From NCBI RefSeq assembly GCF_011193355.1, contig NZ_CP049780.1, forward strand, positions 4,105,085 through 4,169,084: DNA of 64,000 nt. The letters are read 5' to 3'. Below, in pieces: positions 26,040 to 33,893 of this stretch. This DNA is from Streptomyces sp. JB150 (lineage in GTDB: Bacteria > Actinomycetota > Actinomycetes > Streptomycetales > Streptomycetaceae). The notes beneath the pieces are model-generated. The model worked only from the letters and a program-made list of their open reading frames with translations. It was not told where the DNA came from and searched no databases. The stretch's first letter is position 1. Every line of letters starts with the position of its first letter. The translations under genes and the position numbers were made by a program.

Positions 26040-26924
26040 GTGGCGGTGGGCTACGCGGAAGAATGCAGTTTCCAGGGATGCGGACGGCCCTTCCGGGCCC
26101 GGTCAGCGGGCGTGCCGTTGTGCAAGTCGCACTACGAGCAAGCGCGTCTGGGACTTCCCCTCAGGCCGATCAGGCCAAAGCTGCCCGCAGGCATGTACAC
26201 CAAGTGCCAGTTCAACGACCCGATGTGCGACCGCCCGCACTCGGCCGGTGGTTATTGCGCCACTCACTACCAGCAGTGGACGGATGGTAAGCCGCTCACC
26301 CCCATACGGGGGTGGAAGTCACAGGCGGAGTGGGGACCGACCTGCCGGTACTCAGGTTGCCAGGCTCTACCCCACTCGCGCGGCCTGTGTCACGTGCACT
26401 ACGGCCGGGGCATCTCCCAGTTTGCCCGCGACGCAATCCTCACCCTCCAGGGCGGCCGCTGCCTTTGCGGGACGTCGGACCCAGGGCAGAGGGGCTGGCA
26501 GCTCGACCATGCGCATGACTGCACCAGAGGGCACAGCCGCAACAACTACTGCCAGGGCTGCGTGCGAGGGATGCTGTGCATCGCCTGTAACCGACACGCG
26601 CTCGGGTGGTATGAAGGCACCTACCTGGCGCAGCCCGGAAACGCCCCCATCCCCCTCTTTGAAGACTGGATCAGCCGACGGGTGCAGTTCCACGGGGACG
26701 TCGACTCCCCGGAGATCCAGGTGAGTTACAGGACATCTGGGGATGACGCTATCCCGGTCACATATCGCGTTGGACGGTCGCGGACCGGCAGCACTCAGTC
26801 CGGCGGGGACACGAGCTCCTGCCGTACGGAGGTATCAGCTGGAGATCCTGGTGCTGGGGTCGGCGGGCGCTTGGGCGTCGTGAGCGGAGTCCTGGCGGGT
26901 GAAGGTGTACAGCTCGTCCAGTGA
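26040..26924 (+). CDS. Endonuclease VII-type HNH protein with three zinc knuckles
   Basis: About 294 residues. The N-terminal half has three tandem units of the form C-x4/5-C-x12-C-x2-HY (ECSFQGC...CKSHY, KCQFNDPMC...CATHY, TCRYSGC...CHVHY), which look like zinc-binding modules. A recombination endonuclease VII-like His-Me nuclease domain follows, with RCLCG, then LDHAHDC, then GMLCIACNRHALG carrying the metal-site residues. The start is uncertain: GTG 26040 is preferred because it begins just before the first knuckle; GTG 25938 is the alternative. The last 65 residues are low-complexity and overlap the end of the HTH gene on the other strand. Confidence 0.75.
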   Translation: MAVGYAEECSFQGCGRPFRARSAGVPLCKSHYEQARLGLPLRPIRPKLPAGMYTKCQFNDPMCDRPHSAGGYCATHYQQWTDGKPLTPIRGWKSQAEWGPTCRYSGCQALPHSRGLCHVHYGRGISQFARDAILTLQGGRCLCGTSDPGQRGWQLDHAHDCTRGHSRNNYCQGCVRGMLCIACNRHALGWYEGTYLAQPGNAPIPLFEDWISRRVQFHGDVDSPEIQVSYRTSGDDAIPVTYRVGRSRTGSTQSGGDTSSCRTEVSAGDPGAGVGGRLGVVSGVLAGEGVQLVQ

Positions 26925-27137
26925 TAGCCCTAGCTCGGTGGCCAGGGCGGCAACGGTAAAAAATTCCGGTGTAGTTGTGCGGCCCTTCTCGATGCTGCGC
27001 ACGGTTTCGACGGAGATGCCGGCGCTGCGGGCCACAGCCTCCGCCGAGCGTCCAGAGGCGCGGCGGGCCTGTGTCAGGCGGGAGGCGAGCATCTGCCCGC
27101 GGCGCTGGGCGGCGGGATCGAGCCTCCTTCGTGGCAT
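26835..27137 (-). CDS. XRE-family HTH regulator
   Basis: A 100-residue Cro/C1-type DNA-binding protein. The helix-turn-helix is RSAEAVARSAGISVETVRSIEKGRTTTPEFFTVAALATELGLSLDEL. The ATG at 27137 directly abuts the 30-bp palindrome that separates it from the divergent methyltransferase gene, so its mRNA is probably leaderless. By position it should repress both itself and the methyltransferase, like C proteins of restriction-modification systems (inference). Its end overlaps the end of the Endo VII-type gene by 90 bp, tail to tail. Confidence 0.85.
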   Translation of the reverse strand: MPRRRLDPAAQRRGQMLASRLTQARRASGRSAEAVARSAGISVETVRSIEKGRTTTPEFFTVAALATELGLSLDELYTFTRQDSAHDAQAPADPSTRISS

Positions 27138-27167
27138 GGGTGTAACTATACCTGTATCATTACACCC
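27138..27167. promoter_or_regulatory. 30-bp imperfect palindrome between divergent starts
   Basis: GGGTGTAACTATAC-CT-GTATCATTACACCC has 14-base arms with 12 complementary positions. It fills the whole gap between the HTH and methyltransferase start codons. This is a likely operator overlapping both promoters. Confidence 0.75.
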
Positions 27168-28298
27168 ATGACGGTGACCGTGGCGGCCCCTTCCTTTAGC
27201 TGGCCCGAAGATGTGCTGCGGCTGAATGCCGTCTGCCCGTACTACACGATGTTCCCGTTGGAATTCCCGCTTCAGCAGCTGGCCGCCCACCCGCAGGCCA
27301 CCCGAGTGCTGGACCCGTTCTGCGGGCGGGGCACCACGCTGTATGCCGCACGCCTCGCCGGACTGCCGTCGGTGGGCATCGACATCAACCCGGTGGCCGT
27401 CGCCATAGCGCAGGCCAAGCTCATCCAGGTCACACCGGCCGCCGTGGTCAGGCTCGCCCGGCAAATCCTCGACGGCGGTATGCGGGGCGAGGTGCCCGAG
27501 GGCGAGTTTTGGCAGTGGTGCTTCGAGCGCGAGACGCTGCACGAGCTCGTGACTCTGCGCGAGGCCCTGCTGGAGATGACCACGCCGACGGCGGCGATGC
27601 TGCGGGCGGTCATGCTGGGTATCCTGCACGGCCCGCGCAACAAGAACCTCCCGTCGTACCTGTCGAACCAGATGCCGCGCACCTACGCCTCCAAGCCCGC
27701 CTACGCGGTGAAGTTCTGGTCCCAGCGCGACATGGAGCCGGTGCGCATCCCGGCCTTGGAGGTCATTGAGCGGCGGGCCAACCGTCTGTTGGATGCCGTC
27801 CCTCTTGCTCATGGCGGGAAGGTGTACCAGGGGGACTCCGTCGAGATCCTCAAGGGCCTGCGGCAGAAGTTCGACCTGGTGGTCACCTCGCCCCCGTACT
27901 ACGGCATGCGCACCTATGTGGCGGACCAGTGGCTGCGCTCGTGGTTCCTCGGTGGTCCTCCGGAGGTCCCCTACGGTACGCATGGGCAGATCGCCCGCCA
28001 GCCGAACCAGGAGGCGTTCATCCAGGCTCTGGCCGAGGTGTGGGCCGCCACCGCCCGCCGCTGCCGCCAAGGCGCCCGGCTCGCGATCCGCTTCGGTGCC
28101 CTGCCCTCCGCCCGTACCGACCCGGAGGAGATGCTGCTGGCCTCCGTGAAGGAAGCGAAAGCCGGGTGGGTCGTCAAGGAGGTCCACAAGGCCGGCACTC
28201 CTCCCAAGCGCACCCGGCAAGCCGAGCAGTTCGGCAAGGCCGGCTCCGCCATCGAGGAGATCGACCTCGTAGCCGAGTTGGTCGGACTGCCCCGCTGA
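27168..28298 (+). CDS. DNA methyltransferase (N4-cytosine/N6-adenine type)
   Basis: A 376-residue SAM-dependent DNA methylase. The SAM-binding motif LDPFCGRGTTLYAARLAG...GIDINPVAV lies at about 48-76. The catalytic TSPPYYGM motif lies later, at about 241-248. TSPPY is usual in N4-cytosine and some N6-adenine enzymes, with DPF before it as in the alpha/gamma order. No specificity subunit is adjacent, so target recognition is presumably built in. It is first in a row with the NurA-like nuclease and HerA-like ATPase genes, suggesting self-protection for a defence system. The ATG immediately follows the palindromic operator and lacks a leader. Confidence 0.88.
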   Translation: MTVTVAAPSFSWPEDVLRLNAVCPYYTMFPLEFPLQQLAAHPQATRVLDPFCGRGTTLYAARLAGLPSVGIDINPVAVAIAQAKLIQVTPAAVVRLARQILDGGMRGEVPEGEFWQWCFERETLHELVTLREALLEMTTPTAAMLRAVMLGILHGPRNKNLPSYLSNQMPRTYASKPAYAVKFWSQRDMEPVRIPALEVIERRANRLLDAVPLAHGGKVYQGDSVEILKGLRQKFDLVVTSPPYYGMRTYVADQWLRSWFLGGPPEVPYGTHGQIARQPNQEAFIQALAEVWAATARRCRQGARLAIRFGALPSARTDPEEMLLASVKEAKAGWVVKEVHKAGTPPKRTRQAEQFGKAGSAIEEIDLVAELVGLPR

Positions 28299-28419
28299 TC
28301 GGGTAACCCAGTTACTTCCCACAACTGCGTAACGGACTGTCAGTGCCTCGTGTCATGCTGTGGGGCCAGACGAGTGAATCACTCGGCTGTGACAGCACGA
28401 GCGTGGTGTGGGGAGAAGC

Positions 28420-29544
28420 ATGTTCGACGCGGACCAGATCAAGCAGCTCAAACAGCTGATCGGCGACCAGGTCGAAGCTGGCCGCGCGGAGCTGGACAAG
28501 CTGGTCCAGCAGGCCCGCGCCATCCGCTCCGAAGTCCGGGTGATTAGGCCGCGGGCAGCGACGTCGGTCGCGCTGATGTCCTCCGACGGAGGCAACAACA
28601 AGGTCGCATTCAACCCGTTCTACCTGCAGGTCGTCCGGGTCGTAGACTCCAACGGCAAAGAGCTGTGTATGGAGGTCGTCTCCCCGATCTCCGACATCGA
28701 CGCCCTGAGCCGCCGCCAGTTCCACGAGGACGGCAGCCCGCGAACCGCCCTCGGCAGGATGATGCACGGCCTCGGCGTCGAAAGACTCCAGGACCTCTCC
28801 CCGATGATGTCCGGCAAGTCGCCCAGCTGGGTGCAGGTCTTCCGCGACTTGTGCGAGTGGGCCACCCTGTACGACCTGATCTGCCACCGCGACTACGCGG
28901 TCGACACCCTGATCGTCCGCGACGGCCTATTGCGCAGCAAGATCTTCCACGGCGAGCTGTTCGTGAAGATGGGCGAGCTGATGTACGAGGCCATCGAACG
29001 AATCCGGCGCAATGACCGCCGCAAGGTATGGCTGGTTGGGCTGGCGAAGAAGACCCAAGTCCTGGAGTACTACCGGCTTGCGATCTCCCTGTCCGGCGTG
29101 TTCGACAACGGCGCCGCCTGCTTCGCCAAGGTGCCTTCGGAGATGCTGGACGAGGTGTACTTGTGGGACGAGTACACGAGAGGCATCGAAGACGAGTCCA
29201 AGGGCGAGAAGCCGAAGTTCAACATCGGCTCCATGTACTTCGTCCGCTTCGGCCCGTACTCCGGCGACCCCATCTGGACCGTGGACGTCATGGCCCGCCA
29301 GGACAAGGAAGCCCAGGCGATCTTCGGCTACCTGCAGGCCGACGCCGTGGCCGGCTTCCCGATCCCGCTCTACCCGAACTGCATCCAGCAGGCTGACAGC
29401 TTCTCCCGCGTCGCCGACCTGGACATGGACATCATCGAAGACCAGCTCGTCGACGCCGTCCGCGACCAGGTCGGCGAAGAGAAGGCCCCGGTCATCGACG
29501 CCCTGCGGCTGGCCTCCGACGTGGCCGCCCGCCGCTACGAGTAA
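28420..29544 (+). CDS. NurA-domain nuclease
   Basis: A 374-residue protein with the NurA fold signatures in order. MSSDGGNNKV (about 52-60) is the first catalytic aspartate motif. LIVRDGLLRS (about 165-174) is the second DG motif. VWLVGLAKKTQVLEYY corresponds to the conserved GxxK segment, and FGYLQADAVAGFPIPLYPNCIQQAD corresponds to the C-terminal PxPL motif. NurA enzymes are Mn-dependent 5'-3' exonuclease/endonucleases that work with HerA. The first 45 residues look like a coiled coil. The HerA-like gene starts 44 bp downstream. Pairing with HerA and a methylase in a transposon points to phage defence rather than housekeeping repair (inference). Confidence 0.82.
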   Translation: MFDADQIKQLKQLIGDQVEAGRAELDKLVQQARAIRSEVRVIRPRAATSVALMSSDGGNNKVAFNPFYLQVVRVVDSNGKELCMEVVSPISDIDALSRRQFHEDGSPRTALGRMMHGLGVERLQDLSPMMSGKSPSWVQVFRDLCEWATLYDLICHRDYAVDTLIVRDGLLRSKIFHGELFVKMGELMYEAIERIRRNDRRKVWLVGLAKKTQVLEYYRLAISLSGVFDNGAACFAKVPSEMLDEVYLWDEYTRGIEDESKGEKPKFNIGSMYFVRFGPYSGDPIWTVDVMARQDKEAQAIFGYLQADAVAGFPIPLYPNCIQQADSFSRVADLDMDIIEDQLVDAVRDQVGEEKAPVIDALRLASDVAARRYE

Positions 29545-29588
29545 CACCTCTTTCTGTCCGCCCCGCGCATTGTGGAGCAAGAACCGTC

Positions 29589-31817
29589 ATGAGCCTGTTC
29601 GAGCGCGACAAAGTCGTCGGCACCTTCCGCGGCTTCGCCGAAAGCGGCATGGAGTTCCACGCCGATCTCGTCCTGCCGCACCACGACGACTTCCAGACCA
29701 TGGCCATGCACGGCCAGTTCGTCCTTGTCCAGCTCGAACACGAGCGTGAAGCCATCCTGGGACGGATCACCACCATCTCCTCCCAGGGCCGCCTGGTGTC
29801 CCCCATCGGTGAGGACTACGCCACTCGCGCTGTGCGCGACCAGCGACCCATCCCTGACGAGCTGCGCGAGCGCTACCTGAAGTACAAGGTCGACATCCGC
29901 ATCCTCGGCGTTCTCCGCATGGAGGGCGACAAGCACATCTTCGTCCCCAGCCACCGACGCCTGCCGCACGTCGGCGCCCAGGTCGCCCTCCTGGGAGACG
30001 ACCTTCTCGCTGAGGTCGTCAACGCCAACGACACCGACGACGGCGCGGTGCCCATCGGTTTCCTCGCCTTCGGTGAATTCGTCTACGCCGGCAACGACAA
30101 GCGCGTAGGCGACACCTCCTGGATGCAGGTCCAGCAGCCCGCGATCATGCCGACCTTCCAGATCGACAAGCTCGTAGCGCGTCGCAGCTTCGTCTTCGCC
30201 CGCGCCGGCTTCGGCAAGTCCAACCTGGTCAAGCTGCTCTTCTCCGCCCTCTACGAGCACCAGCCCACTGTCCCGCGCCGCTCTGGCGAGGCCCCCGTAG
30301 GCACGGTCATCTTCGACCCGGACGGCGAGTACTTCTGGCCCGATTTCAAGGGCCGCCCCGCCCTGTGTGATGTACCGCACCTGCGCGACAAGCTGGTGGT
30401 CTTCACCAACCGCAAGGGCCCCAGCGACTTCTACCAGTCCTTCGTCGTCAACGGCGTCAAGCTGAACATCAAGGAACTGCAGGCCTCGCGCGTGCTCGGT
30501 ATCGCGCTGCCGCCGGAGAAGCAGGACCAGCAGAACGTCGTCAAGCTCAAGTCCCTCGACGGGCCCAAGTGGAGCCGTCTCGTCGACCTGATTCACCGCG
30601 ACAAGTACGGAGCCGATCGCGACGAAGTTCGGGAGATCCTGAGTCTCGGCGAAAGCCAGGAGGCCGAAACGAACGCCGCGATCGGCAACATGACCCGCGT
30701 CGTCAACGCTCTCCACGACCCCGACAGCCAGCTCCTGAGCGCTCTGAAGGACTGTCTGTCCCAGGGCAAGCTCTGCGTGGTGGATATCTCCCAGATGCGC
30801 GGCTCTCAGGGACTCCAGCTCGCCGGCGTGATCCTCGGCGACATCTTCGAGCACAACCAGAACCAGTTCACTGAGGCAGACCCCAAGTCCATCCCTACCA
30901 TCGCCGTCATCGAGGAGGCGCAGTCCGTCCTCGGTGGCTCCAGCCAGAGCGAGGACGGTCCCTTCGTCTCCTGGGTCAAGGAAGGTCGCAAGTACGACCT
31001 CGGCGCCCTGCTCATCACGCAGCAGCCGGGCAGCCTGCCGCAGGAACTGCTCAGCCAGGGAGACAACTTCTTCGTCTTCCACCTGCTCTCGCAGGGTGAC
31101 CTGATCTCCCTGAAGAAGGCCAACGCCCACTTCTCCGAGGATCTGCTGGCCACCCTGCTCAACGAGCCGCTCGTCGGCAACGGCGTCTACTGGTCCAGTG
31201 CACCCGGCACCGACCGGCACTCGCGCCCCTACCCTGTCTCCGTGCGTGTCCTCAGTTTCGAGGACTCCTACGCGATGGCCGACCCCGACTACTCGCTCCC
31301 GGCCCCCGACAGCTTCGCCGCCCAAGCCCGAACCGCTGTCGAAGAACGACGTTCCGAAGCTCGGGTCGCCTCGGCCAGTCTCGCCGCCAGCCATCCGCAG
31401 GGCACCACGAGTGTGGTCGCGGGGGAAGAGCCCGCGGCGGACGACAGCGCGATCGCGATCGTCCACCTGCGTGACAACAAGCCCGAGTTCCACCAGATGA
31501 TCGACACCGCTCGCGGCATCAAGTGGGGCCGTGTCGCGCACATGCTGGCAGAGAAGGCACCCGCCCACGCCCAGCGCGATGGGTCCGCCTTCGACTGGGG
31601 CAGGCGCCTGGTGAAGCAGGCGCTTGATCAGCTCTACCCGGATCAGTGGGTCGCGGTTGCCCGGGAAGACGATAAGGCTCCGGGCAGGTTCCCCAAGTTC
31701 ATCATGCTGAAGGAACACGCACCGAAGGCCGGGCCCGAAGCGAACCAGAAGGACGACGAGACGCAGAGCGACGCTCTGTTCGACACCGCAGAGAACGGAG
31801 AGAAGCCTCCCTTCTAA
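29589..31817 (+). CDS. HerA-like DNA-translocating ATPase
   Basis: A 742-residue FtsK/HerA-superfamily ATPase. Residues 1-150 form an OB/HAS-barrel-like N-terminal domain. Walker A is FARAGFGKSNLVK (about 203-215). VIFDPDGEYFW follows, and Walker B is TIAVIEEAQSVLGG (about 437-450). The arginine-finger region is LLITQQPGSLPQELLSQGDNFFVFHLLSQGD. The C-terminal 150 residues are an acidic linker plus a small domain (IKWGRVAHMLAEK...FDWGRRLVKQAL) not seen in archaeal HerA. HerA forms hexamers that pump DNA to NurA; the adjacent NurA gene fits this. The stop is followed within 28 bp by the HxlR gene. Confidence 0.88.
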   Translation: MSLFERDKVVGTFRGFAESGMEFHADLVLPHHDDFQTMAMHGQFVLVQLEHEREAILGRITTISSQGRLVSPIGEDYATRAVRDQRPIPDELRERYLKYKVDIRILGVLRMEGDKHIFVPSHRRLPHVGAQVALLGDDLLAEVVNANDTDDGAVPIGFLAFGEFVYAGNDKRVGDTSWMQVQQPAIMPTFQIDKLVARRSFVFARAGFGKSNLVKLLFSALYEHQPTVPRRSGEAPVGTVIFDPDGEYFWPDFKGRPALCDVPHLRDKLVVFTNRKGPSDFYQSFVVNGVKLNIKELQASRVLGIALPPEKQDQQNVVKLKSLDGPKWSRLVDLIHRDKYGADRDEVREILSLGESQEAETNAAIGNMTRVVNALHDPDSQLLSALKDCLSQGKLCVVDISQMRGSQGLQLAGVILGDIFEHNQNQFTEADPKSIPTIAVIEEAQSVLGGSSQSEDGPFVSWVKEGRKYDLGALLITQQPGSLPQELLSQGDNFFVFHLLSQGDLISLKKANAHFSEDLLATLLNEPLVGNGVYWSSAPGTDRHSRPYPVSVRVLSFEDSYAMADPDYSLPAPDSFAAQARTAVEERRSEARVASASLAASHPQGTTSVVAGEEPAADDSAIAIVHLRDNKPEFHQMIDTARGIKWGRVAHMLAEKAPAHAQRDGSAFDWGRRLVKQALDQLYPDQWVAVAREDDKAPGRFPKFIMLKEHAPKAGPEANQKDDETQSDALFDTAENGEKPPF

Positions 31818-31845
31818 GCTCGTACCATGCCGAGGAAGGAGGGAC

Positions 31846-32181
31846 ATGACCGCCAGCGACCGCAGTGCCCCGCTGTCCCGGGCCCAGAATGACCTCCTTC
31901 AAACCCTTTCGGCCCGGTGGACGATGCACATCCTGCTGGCGCTCCACGCCTTTGAAGACTCGCGACGATTCGGCGAGATCCAGGGAGATGTCCCCGGCAT
32001 TTCCAACCGCATGCTCTCCAGTCGCCTAGCTGATCTGGAGAGCAGCGGACTGGTATCCCGGCATGTCGCTGCAACCCGACCGGTCACCATCACCTACCGG
32101 CTCACGGACCTCGGTCAGCAAGTAGCTGTCACGCTGAATCGGCTGCGGGACGTGGCGGCTTCCTCCGCTAAGTCACAGTGA
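31846..32181 (+). CDS. HxlR-family winged-helix regulator
   Basis: A 111-residue MarR/HxlR-type regulator: LSARWTMHILLALHAFEDSRRFGEIQGDVPGISNRMLSSRLADLESSGLVSRHV...YRLTDLGQQVA. It lacks the N-terminal cysteine many HxlR proteins use for sensing. It is 28 bp downstream of the HerA-like gene and could be its last operon member; its target is unknown. Confidence 0.85.
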   Translation: MTASDRSAPLSRAQNDLLQTLSARWTMHILLALHAFEDSRRFGEIQGDVPGISNRMLSSRLADLESSGLVSRHVAATRPVTITYRLTDLGQQVAVTLNRLRDVAASSAKSQ

Positions 32182-32209
32182 ATGCCCTGGTAGGGGTCTT
32201 CGCGGAGGA

Positions 32210-32779
32210 TCAAGTGCCGTCGTAGACCCAGGTCTGACCGGTCTGCCGGTACTGCTCGACGGGGATGGGATCGACGCCGGTCCTCATGCGGGCGGTGTAC
32301 AGCAGGCCGTCGAGGTGGTCGATCTCGTGGTGGATGAGGCGGGCGAGGCCGCGTTCGTACACGGTGGTGACGGTCTCGCCGGTCAGGGCCGTGGTCTCGA
32401 CGGTGATCTTCAAGGGGCGTGGGACGAGGCCGCGGACGTCGAAGAAGCTGAGGCAGCCCTCGTACTGCTCGTCCATCTCCTCGGAGCGGTCGGTGATCTT
32501 CGGGTTGAGCAGGATGATGGCGGGTGCGGCGCCGGGCGGCTGGACGACGGTGGCGGCCCGGCCGATGCCGATCTGCGGGGCGGCGATGCCCATGCCCTTG
32601 GCGAAGGGGTGGACCTGGCCGATCCGCTCCATGGCGGCGAACAGTTCGTCGGTGATGCGCTCTGCCTCGTCGTGCTCGGCGGGCAGGTCGAAGGCGCGGG
32701 CCGGTTCGGCGAGGATGCCGGCGCCGTGCTGGACGACTCCGAGGCCTCGCATCTGCTGGCTGGGCCGCACGTCAATCAC
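32210..32779 (-). CDS. peptide deformylase
   Basis: A 189-residue Fe-dependent peptide deformylase removing the formyl group from N-terminal Met. All three motifs are present: GIAAPQIG (64-71), EGCLSFFD (107-114, Cys metal ligand) and HEIDHLDG (151-158, two His ligands and the catalytic Glu). The GTG at 32779 overlaps the stop of the XRE gene by GTGA, so the pair is translationally coupled. A second, mobile deformylase may act on a special substrate or confer resistance to deformylase inhibitors; neither is shown by sequence. Confidence 0.92.
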   Translation of the reverse strand: MIDVRPSQQMRGLGVVQHGAGILAEPARAFDLPAEHDEAERITDELFAAMERIGQVHPFAKGMGIAAPQIGIGRAATVVQPPGAAPAIILLNPKITDRSEEMDEQYEGCLSFFDVRGLVPRPLKITVETTALTGETVTTVYERGLARLIHHEIDHLDGLLYTARMRTGVDPIPVEQYRQTGQTWVYDGT

Positions 32780-33750
32780 CTGAACTCCCCTTGATGCGTT
32801 TCGAGTTCGGGCCGTGCCCGAAACCGCCACTCAAGACGGTACCGAGCGTGGAGGGCGGGTGTGGTCGTGATCCATGTGAATTGCCGTAGTTCACCGTCAT
32901 CGCTGCGGACGGGAGGGGTTCGCAGCGGGGAGGCTTCGGCGGTCATGGAGGTCTCGGTGCCCCACACGACCGGATCAAGGGCGGCGGGGAAGGCCAGCTG
33001 AACCTCCAGTTGTTCGGTGGGCAGGCGTACGGCCCGCTGGAACCAGTTGCCCCACTTCTCGTCCCCGACGGTGTAGGCGTACTCGATCCACACCGATTCG
33101 CCCGGGTAGAGCGGGAAGCGACCGTGTTCGTTGTCGAACAGCAGCCAGACTTCCTTGAAGGCGTCCCGGTCGTGCTTGGCCTGCCACCGCATGGTCTCCC
33201 CTCGACAGGTGGCCGTGAGGTCGAGTTCATCCCAGGTCAGCGGGTGCGCCCGGTAGTGCGCGTTGGACCGCTCCGGGTCGCCGGGATAGCGGTCGACGGA
33301 GATGCGGATCAGGTAGCGGGTGACGGGCTCCTCGCCGGTGTTCCGCAGCAGCCGTCGCATCGTGAGCCGGTACGAGCGTCCGTCGTACTGGAGCCGTGCA
33401 GCATCGTGTTCAACGACAAGCGCGGAGCCGGTGGCGTACGGCTGCTCGGGCCTGCGCGGGGTCGGCGGGGCAACGGCCGGGCGCCGGGACCTCGTCCGGG
33501 CCTGCTCGTAGTCGCACCAGCGCCGCCAGATCGCCTTCCCGGCGTTCAGTGTCTCTTCGGCAAGCCGGGCGAACTCCTCGCTGGGCTTGTGGCGGCCGGA
33601 TTCCATGTGGCTGACGTACGACGGGTCAAAGCCCATGGCCAGCGCTAATGCCCGCTTGGACATGCCGCGTACTTCCCGCCACCGCGCGAGCTCGGCCGCG
33701 AAGTCCTCGGCTGCCTGCTCGACGGTGCTCTCCTCGCTGTGCGCGTCCAT
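32776..33750 (-). CDS. XRE-HTH protein with C-terminal beta-rich domain
   Basis: About 324 residues from the ATG at 33750 (MDAHSEESTVEQAAEDF); an upstream in-frame ATG at 33771 adds seven. The N-terminal helix-turn-helix is LARWREVRGMSKRALALAMGFDPSYVSHMESGRHKPSEEFARLAEE. After a Pro/Arg linker, a 200-residue beta-rich domain follows (SYRLTMRRLLRNTGEEPVTRYLIRISVDRYPG...YPGESVWIEYAYTV...RYRLEWRFRARPE). This architecture recurs in actinomycete regulators next to deformylase genes; the C-terminal ligand is unknown. It is divergent from the glycosyltransferase cluster, whose promoter it may control. Confidence 0.8.
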   Translation of the reverse strand: MDAHSEESTVEQAAEDFAAELARWREVRGMSKRALALAMGFDPSYVSHMESGRHKPSEEFARLAEETLNAGKAIWRRWCDYEQARTRSRRPAVAPPTPRRPEQPYATGSALVVEHDAARLQYDGRSYRLTMRRLLRNTGEEPVTRYLIRISVDRYPGDPERSNAHYRAHPLTWDELDLTATCRGETMRWQAKHDRDAFKEVWLLFDNEHGRFPLYPGESVWIEYAYTVGDEKWGNWFQRAVRLPTEQLEVQLAFPAALDPVVWGTETSMTAEASPLRTPPVRSDDGELRQFTWITTTPALHARYRLEWRFRARPELETHQGEFR

Positions 33751-33786
33751 CGAAGCCCCGCCCCGCGTCATCGTTGGTGAGCATGA

Positions 33787-33812
33787 ATGAACCGTGAGTG
33801 ATCCAAGTTCAT
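33787..33812. promoter_or_regulatory. possible operator between XRE and GT cluster
   Basis: ATGAAC and GTTCAT form a 6-bp inverted repeat separated by 14 bases in the divergent promoter region. The match is short and could be chance. Confidence 0.3.
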
Positions 33813-33893
33813 CATCCCGTCACGGCCTGCGTCGCCGTTTTCCTTCCCTCAGCGGCCCGGATCGACCCCCGGGCAGAGGAGGGAGGCGGCATC

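Noticed and set aside
26835..28322. A 495-codon minus-strand frame running through the methyltransferase gene
   Set aside because: Only its last 100 codons (from 27137) form the HTH protein. The rest is antisense to a clear methylase with intact motifs.
29535..31847. A 770-codon minus-strand frame opposite the HerA-like gene
   Set aside because: It is a GC-driven shadow; the plus strand has Walker motifs and family similarity.
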